Source of the DNA: Campylobacter concisus
Lineage (GTDB): Bacteria; Campylobacterota; Campylobacteria; Campylobacterales; Campylobacteraceae
NCBI RefSeq assembly: GCF_002913225.1
Contig: NZ_PPAW01000020.1
Location: 1 to 64,000 of the forward strand
Direction of reading: 5' to 3'
DNA length: 64,000 nucleotides
The notes under the pieces were generated by a model. That model saw nothing but the letters and a program-made list of their open reading frames with translations. It made no database searches and was not told the origin of the DNA. Both the position numbers and the translations under genes were made by a program. Within the stretch, counting starts at the first letter, position 1; each line of letters opens with the position of its first letter. Positions 56,535-64,000 of this stretch are shown one piece after another.

Positions 56535-57251
56535 ATGAAAAAGATCTTTGCTCTTTTACTGACAGCTTTTGTTGCTCTTTGTGCAAACGAGCTAAAATTT
56601 GGTACAGCGGCAAACTACCCGCCATTTGAATACATCGATGAAAACAACAAAATAACAGGCTTTGACATCGATCTTATAGATGAAATTTCAAAGCGTGCTG
56701 GTTTTTCATACAAGATCATAAATATGAGCTTTGATGGTCTTATCCCAGCGCTTAAAGCTGGCAAGATAAATGGCATCATAAGTGCGATGAGCGCGACTCC
56801 TGATAGACTAAAGTCGATTGATTTTACAAAGCCATACTACCTAACTGAAAACATCTACCTAAAGAAAAAAGGCAACGATGCTTTAAAAGCTAAAGAGGAG
56901 CTAGCTGGCAAAAAAGTAGGCGTGCAACAAGGCACCATCCAAGAGCTAGCTGCAAATGCGATAAGTGGCGCAAAAGTAGTGCCTTCAGAAGATACTGTGC
57001 CACTCATTATGGGGCTAAAAGTTGGCAAATTTGACGCGGTTATCCTTGATAGCTCGATCGGCTATGGCTTTATCAAGAAAAACCCTGAAGTAGAGGCGTT
57101 TTTCAAAGAGGTTGATGGTAGCGAAGGCTTTTCAATCGCTTTTGATAAAAATAAGCAGAGCGAGCTTATCGCTAAGATAAATCAAATTTTAGATGAGATG
57201 AAAAAAGACGGCAGCTACGACGCATTGCTTAAAAAATACGAACTAAAATAA
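56535..57251 (+). CDS. Periplasmic amino-acid-type solute-binding protein
   Basis: A 238-residue family 3 extracellular binding protein, the periplasmic receptor of a polar amino acid ABC transporter. It has a Sec signal at residues 1-17 (KKIFALLLTAFVALCA), then FGTAANYPPFEYIDENNKIT, GFDIDLIDEISKRAGF and the domain-2 block GKKVGVQQGTIQELAA. No permease or ATPase gene is adjacent, so it is an orphan receptor or serves a transporter elsewhere. Flanked by its own promoter-like sequence and a strong terminator, it appears monocistronic. Confidence 0.9.
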   Translation: MKKIFALLLTAFVALCANELKFGTAANYPPFEYIDENNKITGFDIDLIDEISKRAGFSYKIINMSFDGLIPALKAGKINGIISAMSATPDRLKSIDFTKPYYLTENIYLKKKGNDALKAKEELAGKKVGVQQGTIQELAANAISGAKVVPSEDTVPLIMGLKVGKFDAVILDSSIGYGFIKKNPEVEAFFKEVDGSEGFSIAFDKNKQSELIAKINQILDEMKKDGSYDALLKKYELK

Positions 57252-57261
57252 CACCTCCCAA

Positions 57262-57286
57262 CTAGCCTGCAAATTTAGCAGGCTAG
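57262..57286 (+). terminator. Rho-independent terminator after the solute-binding protein
   Basis: A perfect 9-bp GC-containing stem CTAGCCTGC/GCAGGCTAG with a 7-nt loop, followed by CTTTATCTT. It lies 10 nt after the stop codon. Confidence 0.8.
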
Positions 57287-57313
57287 CTTTATCTTGCATT
57301 TTAAAATTTATAC

Positions 57314-57319
57314 TAAAAT
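57314..57319 (+). promoter_or_regulatory. Likely -10 for the M16 peptidase gene
   Basis: TAAAAT, 33 nt before the ATG at 57352 and directly downstream of the terminator at 57262-57286. An AAAGGA ribosome site follows. Confidence 0.45.
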
Positions 57320-57351
57320 CCGCTTTTACATAGAAATTTAAAGGACGGATT

Positions 57352-60090
57352 ATGAGAAAAATTCTGCTACTTTTATGCCTAGCACTTAGCCTCTTTGCCT
57401 TGCAAAATGACAAAGATATGCTAAGTGGCGAGCTAAAAAACGGGCTTAAATACTATATAAAAGGGAATAAATTTCCACAAAAAACGGCCATCTTTTACCT
57501 AGTCGTAAATTCAGGCTCGACTGATGAGAGAGATGGCGAGCAGGGGCTTGCGCACTTTTTGGAGCACATGGCGTTTAATGGCAGCCGTGACTTTAGCAAA
57601 AACGAGCTCATTAAACAGCTTGAGAGCCTCGGGGTCAAATTTGGCGCTGATCTAAACGCGCAAACAAGCTACGATCAGACGAGCTACACGCTAAGCATAA
57701 ATGTAAATGAGAAAAATTTAAAGGACGTTTTTAAGGTCTTTTCAAACTGGATAGATGGCGTAAAGATCGACGCAGGCGAGCTTGATAAGGAGCGAGGCGT
57801 CATAATGGAGGAGGAGCGCCAGCGAAACACGCCAGCATATAGGCTCTATCTTGCCCAGAGCAAGGACATCTTTGCTGGCAGCATCTATCAAAAAAGAGTG
57901 CCTATAGGCGACATGAACGTGATAAAAAGCGTAGATGCTAAGCACATGCAAGAGTTTTACGAGAAGCTTTATCAGCCAAGATTTATGAGCTTTGTGGCTG
58001 TTGGCGACTTTGATAAAAACGAGATAAAAGCTCTGATAGAAAAAAACTTTAGCGCAGCAAAAAATAGCAACTCTTACACTCATCCAGACAAAAGCATCGC
58101 TTTTAAAGATGGGCTAAACGTCTTTAACTACGACGCAAACGAGACGGCGGCTCAGTTTGTAAGACTTAGCTTTTTTGATAAATTTAAGCCAGTCTTGGAT
58201 GAGGCTGATGTGAAGAGAAATTTAAAAGATGCGCTAATAGCTAGCCTTATAAATATGCTTTATGAGCAAAAAAATGCAAATAATTCGTCAAATTTAAGCG
58301 TTGATTTTATGGTGCAAACGCTTCAAGCAAAGCAAAAAATTTATAGCTTTGAGGCAAATGTGATCGGAGATGATTTTAACGCTAGCCTTAAAGATATGTT
58401 AAGCGTTTTAAAGGGCGTTGAGAAATTTGGCTTTAACAAAGGCGATTTTGCTGATGTTAAAAAGGCGTTTGTGGCAAATGTAGAGGCTAAATTTAAACGC
58501 TCAAAAACTAAAAAATCAAGCGCTTATGCAAGTGAAATTTTAAATATGATCGAAAATGGCGGCTTTGTGCTAAGTGATGAAGATAGCAAAAACCTTAGCC
58601 TAAAGCTCTTAAACGAGATCACGCTAGAGGATGTTAATGCTAGATTTAGGCAAATTTTAGCCATACCTGATGAGCGCGTGAGGGTCTTTAGTAAAGATGG
58701 TTTTAAGCTTAGCAAAGATGCCTTTTTGAAGCTAAAAGATGAGGCAAAACCATACGATACAAATTTAGCTAGCCAGAGCCTAAATAAGAGCCTTGGCAAT
58801 GAAAATTTAGAGCCAAAAGATACCCTTTCTAGTGAATTTGACCAAAAGCATGGCATCTACACTTATAAGCTGCCAAATGGCTCGCAAGTCATCTTTAAGC
58901 CACTAGCTACCAAAAAAGATAGCATTTTGTTTGCAGCCATTAGCAAGGGTGGCACTTCAGATCTAGCTGATCCTAAGCTTGGTGGCTTTGCGGTTGCGCT
59001 CACAAATGAAAGTGGCGTTGGCAAATTTAACAACTACGAGCTTTCAAAGGTGCTAAACGACAAGATAGTAAGCTACGAAAAGAGCATAGAGGCGCTTACA
59101 CAGGGCATTTACGGCTCTTCAAGCAGTGGCGATCTTAGCTCACTGCTAGCTGTTATAAATTTAGAGTTTAGCTCTCCAAGAGCCGATGCAAACGTGCTTG
59201 AGAGGATAAAACAAAGAGTAAAAGATGAGCTAGCTAAAGAGCAAAATTTACCTGAATATAAATTTAGCACCGAATTTAGCAAGTTTTTTTACGAAAACAA
59301 CAAGCGTGTAGCGCCCATTGAGATGGCTCAGATCGATGCGCTAAAGCTAAATGAGCTAAAAGCAATCATCAAAGATAAATTTACAAACGCAGCCTCATAC
59401 ACCTTCGTAATCATCGGTGACACCGACGAGGAGAGGCTTTTGCCACTTGTTAAAAAGTATATCGCCACCTTACCTAAGCTTGGCGAGGCTGAAAATTTTA
59501 AAGATGACGGCGTGCGAAGTATCAAGGGAGAGCACACATTTAAAAGAGAGTATCAAAGCACAAAAAGAAGCGATGTGAGCGTGGATATAATAAATTTAGA
59601 TACAAAATACAGCTTCAAAGAGGTGATCAAGCTAAGGGCGCTAAACTCGGTCTTAAAAACGGCACTTCGTGAAAAGATCAGAGAAGACAAAGGTCAAACA
59701 TACGGCTTTAGCCTAAACGCTAAGCTCTCACGCTATCCGTATGAGCACTCAAAGGTGGTGATCGGCTTTACTTGCGACCCTGCAAACACGGACAAGATCA
59801 TCGCCGAGATAAAGGAGATAATAGCTAGCATCAAGCGTAGTGGCGCGCTCTTACCAAAACATTTGGAGGATTTTAAGGCGCAGAGTGAAATTTCTATAAA
59901 GAAAGACTATGAAAAGCCTGAGTTTTGGCAAAATCTCATCATCTCAAATAAAATTTTTAACACGCCACTTTACACGGCTGATGAGTATATAGATGCGGTC
60001 AAAGCGGTCACGAATGACGATATCAAAGAGGCTGCTAGGCTATATCTTGATGAGAAAAATATGGTTATAAGCATAAATAATCCGAAGTAG
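57352..60090 (+). CDS. M16 family zinc metallopeptidase, periplasmic
   Basis: A 912-residue two-repeat insulinase-type protease (PqqL/YmxG-like architecture). The signal peptide is at about 1-17 (RKILLLLCLALSLFA). The active N-terminal half has the inverted zinc motif HFLEHMAFNG (HxxEH) and a distal glutamate in KERGVIMEEERQR. The C-terminal half (from about 490) lacks the zinc motif but keeps LREKIREDKGQTYGFS, as in family members. The substrate is unknown. It is expressed alone. Its stop codon lies at the edge of a tandem repeat. Confidence 0.92.
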   Translation: MRKILLLLCLALSLFALQNDKDMLSGELKNGLKYYIKGNKFPQKTAIFYLVVNSGSTDERDGEQGLAHFLEHMAFNGSRDFSKNELIKQLESLGVKFGADLNAQTSYDQTSYTLSINVNEKNLKDVFKVFSNWIDGVKIDAGELDKERGVIMEEERQRNTPAYRLYLAQSKDIFAGSIYQKRVPIGDMNVIKSVDAKHMQEFYEKLYQPRFMSFVAVGDFDKNEIKALIEKNFSAAKNSNSYTHPDKSIAFKDGLNVFNYDANETAAQFVRLSFFDKFKPVLDEADVKRNLKDALIASLINMLYEQKNANNSSNLSVDFMVQTLQAKQKIYSFEANVIGDDFNASLKDMLSVLKGVEKFGFNKGDFADVKKAFVANVEAKFKRSKTKKSSAYASEILNMIENGGFVLSDEDSKNLSLKLLNEITLEDVNARFRQILAIPDERVRVFSKDGFKLSKDAFLKLKDEAKPYDTNLASQSLNKSLGNENLEPKDTLSSEFDQKHGIYTYKLPNGSQVIFKPLATKKDSILFAAISKGGTSDLADPKLGGFAVALTNESGVGKFNNYELSKVLNDKIVSYEKSIEALTQGIYGSSSSGDLSSLLAVINLEFSSPRADANVLERIKQRVKDELAKEQNLPEYKFSTEFSKFFYENNKRVAPIEMAQIDALKLNELKAIIKDKFTNAASYTFVIIGDTDEERLLPLVKKYIATLPKLGEAENFKDDGVRSIKGEHTFKREYQSTKRSDVSVDIINLDTKYSFKEVIKLRALNSVLKTALREKIREDKGQTYGFSLNAKLSRYPYEHSKVVIGFTCDPANTDKIIAEIKEIIASIKRSGALLPKHLEDFKAQSEISIKKDYEKPEFWQNLIISNKIFNTPLYTADEYIDAVKAVTNDDIKEAARLYLDEKNMVISINNPK

Positions 60091-60290
60091 AAATTTGAGG
60101 GCAGCTGGCTTTTTAAATTTAGTCTGAGTAGAAATTTGGTGAGCCAAGCTGGCTGACTCTTAAAATTTAAACGCGAGTAAAAATTTATTAAGATAAGCTA
60201 GCTTTTTAAATTAGTTGGCTAATTGGCTCTTTAAATTCAAATCTAAGTAGAAATTTAAAGAGCTAAGCGGCCCCTAAAATTTTAGCCTAA
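60087..60290. repeat. Degenerate AT-rich tandem repeat
   Basis: Four units begin with GTAGAAATTT or a close variant at 60087, 60128, 60177 and 60247. Each continues with a GAGC/AAGCTGGCT-like middle and a TTTAAATTTA-type end. Unit lengths are about 41, 49, 70 and 44 nt. The array fills the gap between two convergent genes and starts within the stop codon of the M16 peptidase gene. Confidence 0.7.
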
Positions 60291-60298
60291 AGCCAAAG

Positions 60299-61201
60299 CT
60301 AAGCGAGGATATCCTTTGGCTTTAGTTTGTTTAGCTTTTGCACTAGATCATCAAAGCTCGCGCCATTTTCGACCTCGCGCCTGATAAATTCCTCGAAAAA
60401 CTCACGTTTTATATCTTTATCCGTGTAGGTCACGCTCTTTTTGGTAACTTGCATAGGCTTAAATTTCTCTTCTTCTATCTCTTCGTTGCCATCTTCTCTA
60501 ACTGGCACAAGGGCGATATTTTGCAGCACATCAGCGATATTTTCGCCCTTTTCATAGCTTGTTTTTAGAAATTTCAAAAACTCATCTTTGCTATTTTTAT
60601 CAGCGTAGCTTACACGATGCGGCATCGCTTGACCTAGGACTTCTATGCGTTTTTTAGCCGATGTTTGCTCGTAGTGTAAAGCCCCGTCTTTGAAAGAAAT
60701 TTTTACATTTGCATGCTCGCCAAGTATCCTTTCGGCGGTAAATTCCAGCCATTTGTCTTTAAATTTATCGATACTTAGATCAGAGTCTAGTAAATTTGTA
60801 GCCTCACGGTTTAGATAAAGTATGCCATTGGCGTGGTTGATTAGAAGTTTCAGGTTGTCGGTGGCAATAGCATATATATTGTAAGTTTTGTTAAACTCAT
60901 CTACGCTAAAGCCGTTTTTCTCGCTGGTTAGAATGGAGCTTGCTCGCCAAAGCTTCGTGCTATCAACGAAATTTTTAAGACTAGCAACCTCGTCTTTACT
61001 CATTTTACTATCGATGCCATTTATCTTGCCCCAGATAGAAATTTTATCATTTGACGAGTAGCCAGAAAGTGATAGATGCTTGAAGTCTAGAGAATTAGGA
61101 GAAATTTTTACTCTGTCTAAATTTTCAATAGTTGTTGGCTGTTTATTAAAAGTGTCTTGATAGTTAAAGCTTTGATTAAGTCCATTTAGTGCATTTATCA
61201 T
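60299..61201 (-). CDS. Hypothetical protein with a repeated C-terminal module
   Basis: A 300-residue protein I do not recognise. It has no signal peptide or membrane segment and is rich in Asp, Lys and Glu. Two similar segments occur at residues 197-233 (RVSYADKNSKDEFLKFLKTS onward) and 257-294 (VTYTDKDIKREFFEEFIRRE onward). They share the pattern V-[ST]-Y-x-D-K-x-x-K-x-E-F, then a Gly and D-[VL]-x-Q. The order of Asp- and Ser-rich turns (KINGIDSKMSKDEV and SEKNGFSVDEF) is loosely EF-hand-like. It is on the minus strand upstream of the tandem repeat. Confidence 0.82.
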   Translation of the reverse strand: MINALNGLNQSFNYQDTFNKQPTTIENLDRVKISPNSLDFKHLSLSGYSSNDKISIWGKINGIDSKMSKDEVASLKNFVDSTKLWRASSILTSEKNGFSVDEFNKTYNIYAIATDNLKLLINHANGILYLNREATNLLDSDLSIDKFKDKWLEFTAERILGEHANVKISFKDGALHYEQTSAKKRIEVLGQAMPHRVSYADKNSKDEFLKFLKTSYEKGENIADVLQNIALVPVREDGNEEIEEEKFKPMQVTKKSVTYTDKDIKREFFEEFIRREVENGASFDDLVQKLNKLKPKDILA

Positions 61202-61252
61202 GTCAAATCCTTTAACACTATATCGGCAAATGGATTTAAATTTTAAGTGGGA

Positions 61253-61474
61253 TTATTTTTTATTGCGGTATTTTTCGAAAATGGCGATCATCTGGTGCGA
61301 GTCTTGCGCGACTTTGAGCTTGTTTGGGTTTTTGCTAAGCAGCTCTTCTCTTAAAGCATCGATGAACTCCTTGTCCTTTTTGCAGGCTTCAAGGCTCACA
61401 CGTCCTCTAAGTATAGCCATAAACATAATATCGGCAGTCGCGTTTATCATCTCAAGCATCTTTTCTTCGCTCAT
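61253..61474 (-). CDS. Small hypothetical protein
   Basis: A 73-residue, mostly helical, charged protein (SEEKMLEMINATADIMFMAI at the start, EKYRNKK at the end) without known motifs. AAAAGGGG lies 14 nt or more upstream, so the ribosome site is weak. It follows the ABM-domain gene on the same strand after 32 nt and may belong to its operon. Retained because it fills the space between two genes and its composition looks like real protein. Confidence 0.6.
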   Translation of the reverse strand: MSEEKMLEMINATADIMFMAILRGRVSLEACKKDKEFIDALREELLSKNPNKLKVAQDSHQMIAIFEKYRNKK

Positions 61475-61506
61475 TTTTCTAAATTTTGCCCCTTTTTAAG
61501 CAAATA

Positions 61507-61800
61507 TTATTCCTTCACGCTTACAAAATTTATTATTTTTACCTCTTGGCTCTCTTTGCAAGCCTCCAGAGCAGCTGCGTTTTTCACCATGTGAGCGCTC
61601 TTCATGTGCTCTTTTTGGCTCTCTAAATTTTCCCAGCTCTCCATAAAGCAGTATTCGCTTTTAGTGCCTGCAACCACGCCACACTCGTAGCTTATGCAGC
61701 CTTTGTCTTTTCTTGAAGCTGGCACGATCTCTTTTAAAATTTCTTCAAATTTTGCCTCACATCCAGCTTTTAACTTTACATTTACATAAAATCCTACCAT
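61507..61800 (-). CDS. Antibiotic biosynthesis monooxygenase (ABM) domain protein
   Basis: A 97-residue dimeric ferredoxin-like-fold protein of the ABM/YgiN family (VGFYVNVKLKAGCEAKFEEI, then GCISYECGVV and YCFMESWENLESQKEHMKSA). Members are quinol or haem-related oxygenases or of unknown activity. The start is ATG 61800 after AAAGGATAG, since the longer frame up to 61929 has no ribosome site and no conserved sequence. It is divergent from the molybdoenzyme, with a palindromic motif between them. Confidence 0.85.
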   Translation of the reverse strand: MVGFYVNVKLKAGCEAKFEEILKEIVPASRKDKGCISYECGVVAGTKSEYCFMESWENLESQKEHMKSAHMVKNAAALEACKESQEVKIINFVSVKE

Positions 61801-61833
61801 TTGTCTATCCTTTAATATTTTTTGGCTAAAATA

Positions 61834-61858
61834 ACGCAATTTAGACGCAAGTTTGCGT
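61834..61858. promoter_or_regulatory. Possible operator: ACGCAA repeats in a divergent promoter
   Basis: ACGCAA occurs at 61834-61839 and 61845-61850 (11-bp spacing), and its reverse complement TTGCGT at 61853-61858. The latter two make a palindrome with a 2-bp centre. It lies between the ABM gene and the molybdoenzyme gene, so a regulator could act on either. The binding protein is unknown. Confidence 0.4.
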
Positions 61859-61953
61859 ATTACATTACAAGGCCTTTTCATGACAAGATGATACAAAATA
61901 GTAAATTTATAACTCATAAAACCAAACAAATTTAACCAAATATCGGAGAAAAA

Positions 61954-64000
61954 ATGAAAAGACGAGACTTTTTAAAGCTTGGCGCCTTAAGCGCAGCAAG
62001 CCTTCAAGCAAAAGAGCTTGACGGAGCAGCTCAGGCGCTTTTTGACAAGCAAAGTGGCCTAAGTGCAAACAAATTTGGCCCATTTTATGTAAAAACTATC
62101 GCAGGCCGCGTTGTAGAGACTGAGCCATTTGAGGGCGATGCGTGCCCAAATGAGCTAAACAACGCACTTCTTGATCATATCCAAAACGAAAGCCGTGTAA
62201 AATATCCATTTGTTAGAAAGAGCTTTTTGGCTGACCCAAACAACCCAAAGCCAGAGCTTCGTGGCAAAGAGGAATTTGTGCGCGTGAGCTGGGACGAGGT
62301 GATAAAACTAAGTGCAAAAATTTTAAAAGAAAATTTCGATAAATACGGCTCTGAGGCGATATACGGACAGGTTTATCAGTGGGGTAGCCTTGGTAAAGTA
62401 GGTCACAGCCAAAAGACCGCAAAGAGGCTACTTAATGTGCTTGGCGGATATGTAAATGAGCTTGGTGGCTACTCATACGGCGCAGCGACTGTCATCTTGC
62501 CTCACATCACTGGCTCGATCGATCCAACGCTCGCGCCAACAAAGTGGGAGGCTATCTTAAAAAATGCCAAAACGATCGTATTTTGGGGCACAAACCCAGT
62601 CGTTTCAAACAAGATCGCCATTGGCGTGCCGCTTCACAACTCATATAAATACTACGATGAGATCAGAAAAAAGGGCGAGAGCGGCGAGATGAAAATTTAT
62701 AGCGTAGACGTTTATCACAACGAAAGCGCAAGATATTTTGGCGCAAAGTACCTTGAAGTCGTGCCTTGCACCGATACGGCGATGATGATAGGTATGTGCA
62801 ACTACCTTTTTGAAAAGGGACTTTACAGCAAAGAATTTATAGAAAAGTACACCGTTGGCTTTGATAAATTTAAAGAGTATATGCTTGGCACAAAAGACGG
62901 GGTCAATAAAAACCTAGCTTGGGCAAGTAAAATTTGTGGCGTGAGCGAGCAAGAGCTGGCGAAATTTAGCGAGGATCTAGCTAAAAACGACTCAGTCATA
63001 GTTAGTGGCTACGCGATACAAAGGCAAGATCACGGCGAGATGGCCTACTGGGCGCTCGTGACGCTAAATGCGATGCTTGGACACATCGGCAAAGAGGGTT
63101 GTGGCTTTGTCACAAATGACGGCATGCACAAAAACGCTGACGAAAGCTATATAGCGCCTAAACTATCGGCTTTTGAGACGAAGGTGCCACAAAAATTTAT
63201 TGATAGTGGGCTGGTGCCAAAGACTAAGGGCTACGAGCTGCCAAACTCAAGGCTCATAGACGCGCTTTTAAGCCCTGGCAAAGAGATAACTAGAAATGGC
63301 AAGAACTACAAGCTACCAAAGATCAGAGTGATGTTTAACGCCAACGGCTCGACATTTACAAGGCACCCAGAGACAAATAGAGCGATAAAAGCGATGCAAA
63401 AAGTGCAAGCGATCATCACTTGCGAGCCGTTTTGGACGAGCACGGCCAAATTTAGCGACATAGTCCTGCCAGCTGCGCTTGAGTGCGAGCGAACAGACAT
63501 CGAGTTGGCAAACTCAACTAGCGAGTATCTCTTTGCCATTAAGCCGCTTGTCACGCCATTTGGCGAGAGCAAGAGCGACTTCGAGATCGCAAGGCTCATC
63601 GCAAAAGAGTGGGGCAGGGAAGAGGCATTTAGCGAGGGCAAAAGCGAGCTAGAGTGGGTCAAGGAAATTTACGAAGATGCCGTTAAAAAGGCTGCTGGGC
63701 TTGGGTATGAGAGCATGCCAAGCTTTGATGAGTTTTGGGAAAAGGGATATTTTAGATTTGACAAGGTCGATGAGTCAAAACGCTACTTTACAAACTATAA
63801 GAAATTCCGCGACGACCCAGCGGCAAATCCGCTAAAAACGCCATCTGGCAAGATAGAAATTTACTCTGAAACGGTCGCTGGCTTTGGCTACGACGACTGC
63901 CCACCGCATGCGACATGGCTTGAGCCGTTTGAGTGGCTGGGTGCGAAAAACAAAAAGTATCCTATCGCCATCAGCGGCGCGCACTCTAAATTTAGACTTC
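61954..64000 (+). CDS. DMSO/TMAO reductase-family molybdoenzyme (TorA/BisC-like), truncated by window end
   Basis: A periplasmic terminal reductase for S- or N-oxides. The visible 682 residues begin with a twin-arginine signal (MKRRDFLKLGALSAASLQA). There is no N-terminal Cys cluster motif, as in single-subunit DMSO/TMAO reductases. WGSLGKVGHSQKTAKRLLNV and GGYSYGAATVILPHITGS follow; Ser174 in YSYGA is the expected molybdenum ligand. ARYFGAKYLEVVPCTDTAMM and MFNANGSTFTRHPETN are further cofactor-binding blocks. TMAO, DMSO, biotin sulfoxide and methionine sulfoxide are all possible substrates. TATCGGAGAA precedes the ATG. The 3' end lies outside the window. Confidence 0.92.
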   Translation, partial: MKRRDFLKLGALSAASLQAKELDGAAQALFDKQSGLSANKFGPFYVKTIAGRVVETEPFEGDACPNELNNALLDHIQNESRVKYPFVRKSFLADPNNPKPELRGKEEFVRVSWDEVIKLSAKILKENFDKYGSEAIYGQVYQWGSLGKVGHSQKTAKRLLNVLGGYVNELGGYSYGAATVILPHITGSIDPTLAPTKWEAILKNAKTIVFWGTNPVVSNKIAIGVPLHNSYKYYDEIRKKGESGEMKIYSVDVYHNESARYFGAKYLEVVPCTDTAMMIGMCNYLFEKGLYSKEFIEKYTVGFDKFKEYMLGTKDGVNKNLAWASKICGVSEQELAKFSEDLAKNDSVIVSGYAIQRQDHGEMAYWALVTLNAMLGHIGKEGCGFVTNDGMHKNADESYIAPKLSAFETKVPQKFIDSGLVPKTKGYELPNSRLIDALLSPGKEITRNGKNYKLPKIRVMFNANGSTFTRHPETNRAIKAMQKVQAIITCEPFWTSTAKFSDIVLPAALECERTDIELANSTSEYLFAIKPLVTPFGESKSDFEIARLIAKEWGREEAFSEGKSELEWVKEIYEDAVKKAAGLGYESMPSFDEFWEKGYFRFDKVDESKRYFTNYKKFRDDPAANPLKTPSGKIEIYSETVAGFGYDDCPPHATWLEPFEWLGAKNKKYPIAISGAHSKFRL

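Noticed and set aside
61801-61929. N-terminal extension of the ABM protein
   Set aside because: No ribosome site and no conserved sequence; the extension crosses the probable divergent promoter and palindrome.

Overview
The window is almost entirely chromosomal coding DNA from an epsilonproteobacterium. It most resembles a non-thermotolerant Campylobacter of the C. concisus/curvus/showae type. The basis for this is a nap operon in the order napA-G-H-B-F-L-D, a complete general protein N-glycosylation (pgl) locus, a waaC-to-waaF lipooligosaccharide (LOS) core locus, moderately AT-rich DNA (AAATTT is very frequent between genes) and tightly overlapping genes. The species call is inference from gene content and remembered family sequences; no search was run.

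Layout. 1-461: 3' end of a chemotaxis receptor. 462-1229: a gene-free stretch holding a structured composite repeat. 1230-7829: periplasmic nitrate reductase operon. 7830-8602: a second gene-free stretch with an inverted copy of the same repeat. 8603-12937: dnaE and a DUF6882-like gene. 12973-25104: LOS core locus, bounded by waaF and waaC/htrB, with a variable centre of glycosyltransferases, an O-antigen-ligase-like protein, two polysaccharide deacetylases and a small P-loop kinase. 25168-29721: a PolB-type exonuclease, a UDP-glucuronate-epimerase-like gene, tag, a secreted-looking ATP-dependent DNA ligase and a flavin monooxygenase-like protein. 29912-48652: nucleotide-sugar genes (galE, ugd, a TviB/WbpO-type dehydrogenase, with an ecotin-like protease inhibitor between the last two) leading into a Wzx-type flippase and pglI-H-(H-like)-J-B-A-C-D-E-F-G. 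48649-56156: hisH, hisA, cheY, prmA, ftsH, psd, pssA, a leucine-rich leader peptide and leuA. 56157-64000: a repeat-containing gap, a solute-binding protein, an M16 protease, tandem AT-rich repeats, small hypotheticals, an ABM-domain monooxygenase and the start of a DMSO/TMAO-reductase-type molybdoenzyme.

How the genes fit together. NapG/NapH pass quinol electrons to NapB/NapA for anaerobic nitrate respiration, and the TorA/BisC-like enzyme at the right edge is a second periplasmic terminal reductase. PglF, PglE and PglD make UDP-diNAcBac. PglC loads it on undecaprenyl phosphate, and PglA, PglJ and the PglH-type enzymes extend it with GalNAc-type sugars supplied by GalE. A flippase moves the oligosaccharide out and PglB attaches it to proteins. 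Ugd and the second dehydrogenase imply uronic-acid sugars for LOS or N-glycan.

The observations most worth following are the paired structured repeats bracketing the nap operon, the leucine leader overlapping the pssA stop codon, the ecotin-like gene inside the sugar locus, the Wzx-like protein where pglK is expected, and two convergent glycosyltransferase-deacetylase cassettes in the LOS locus.
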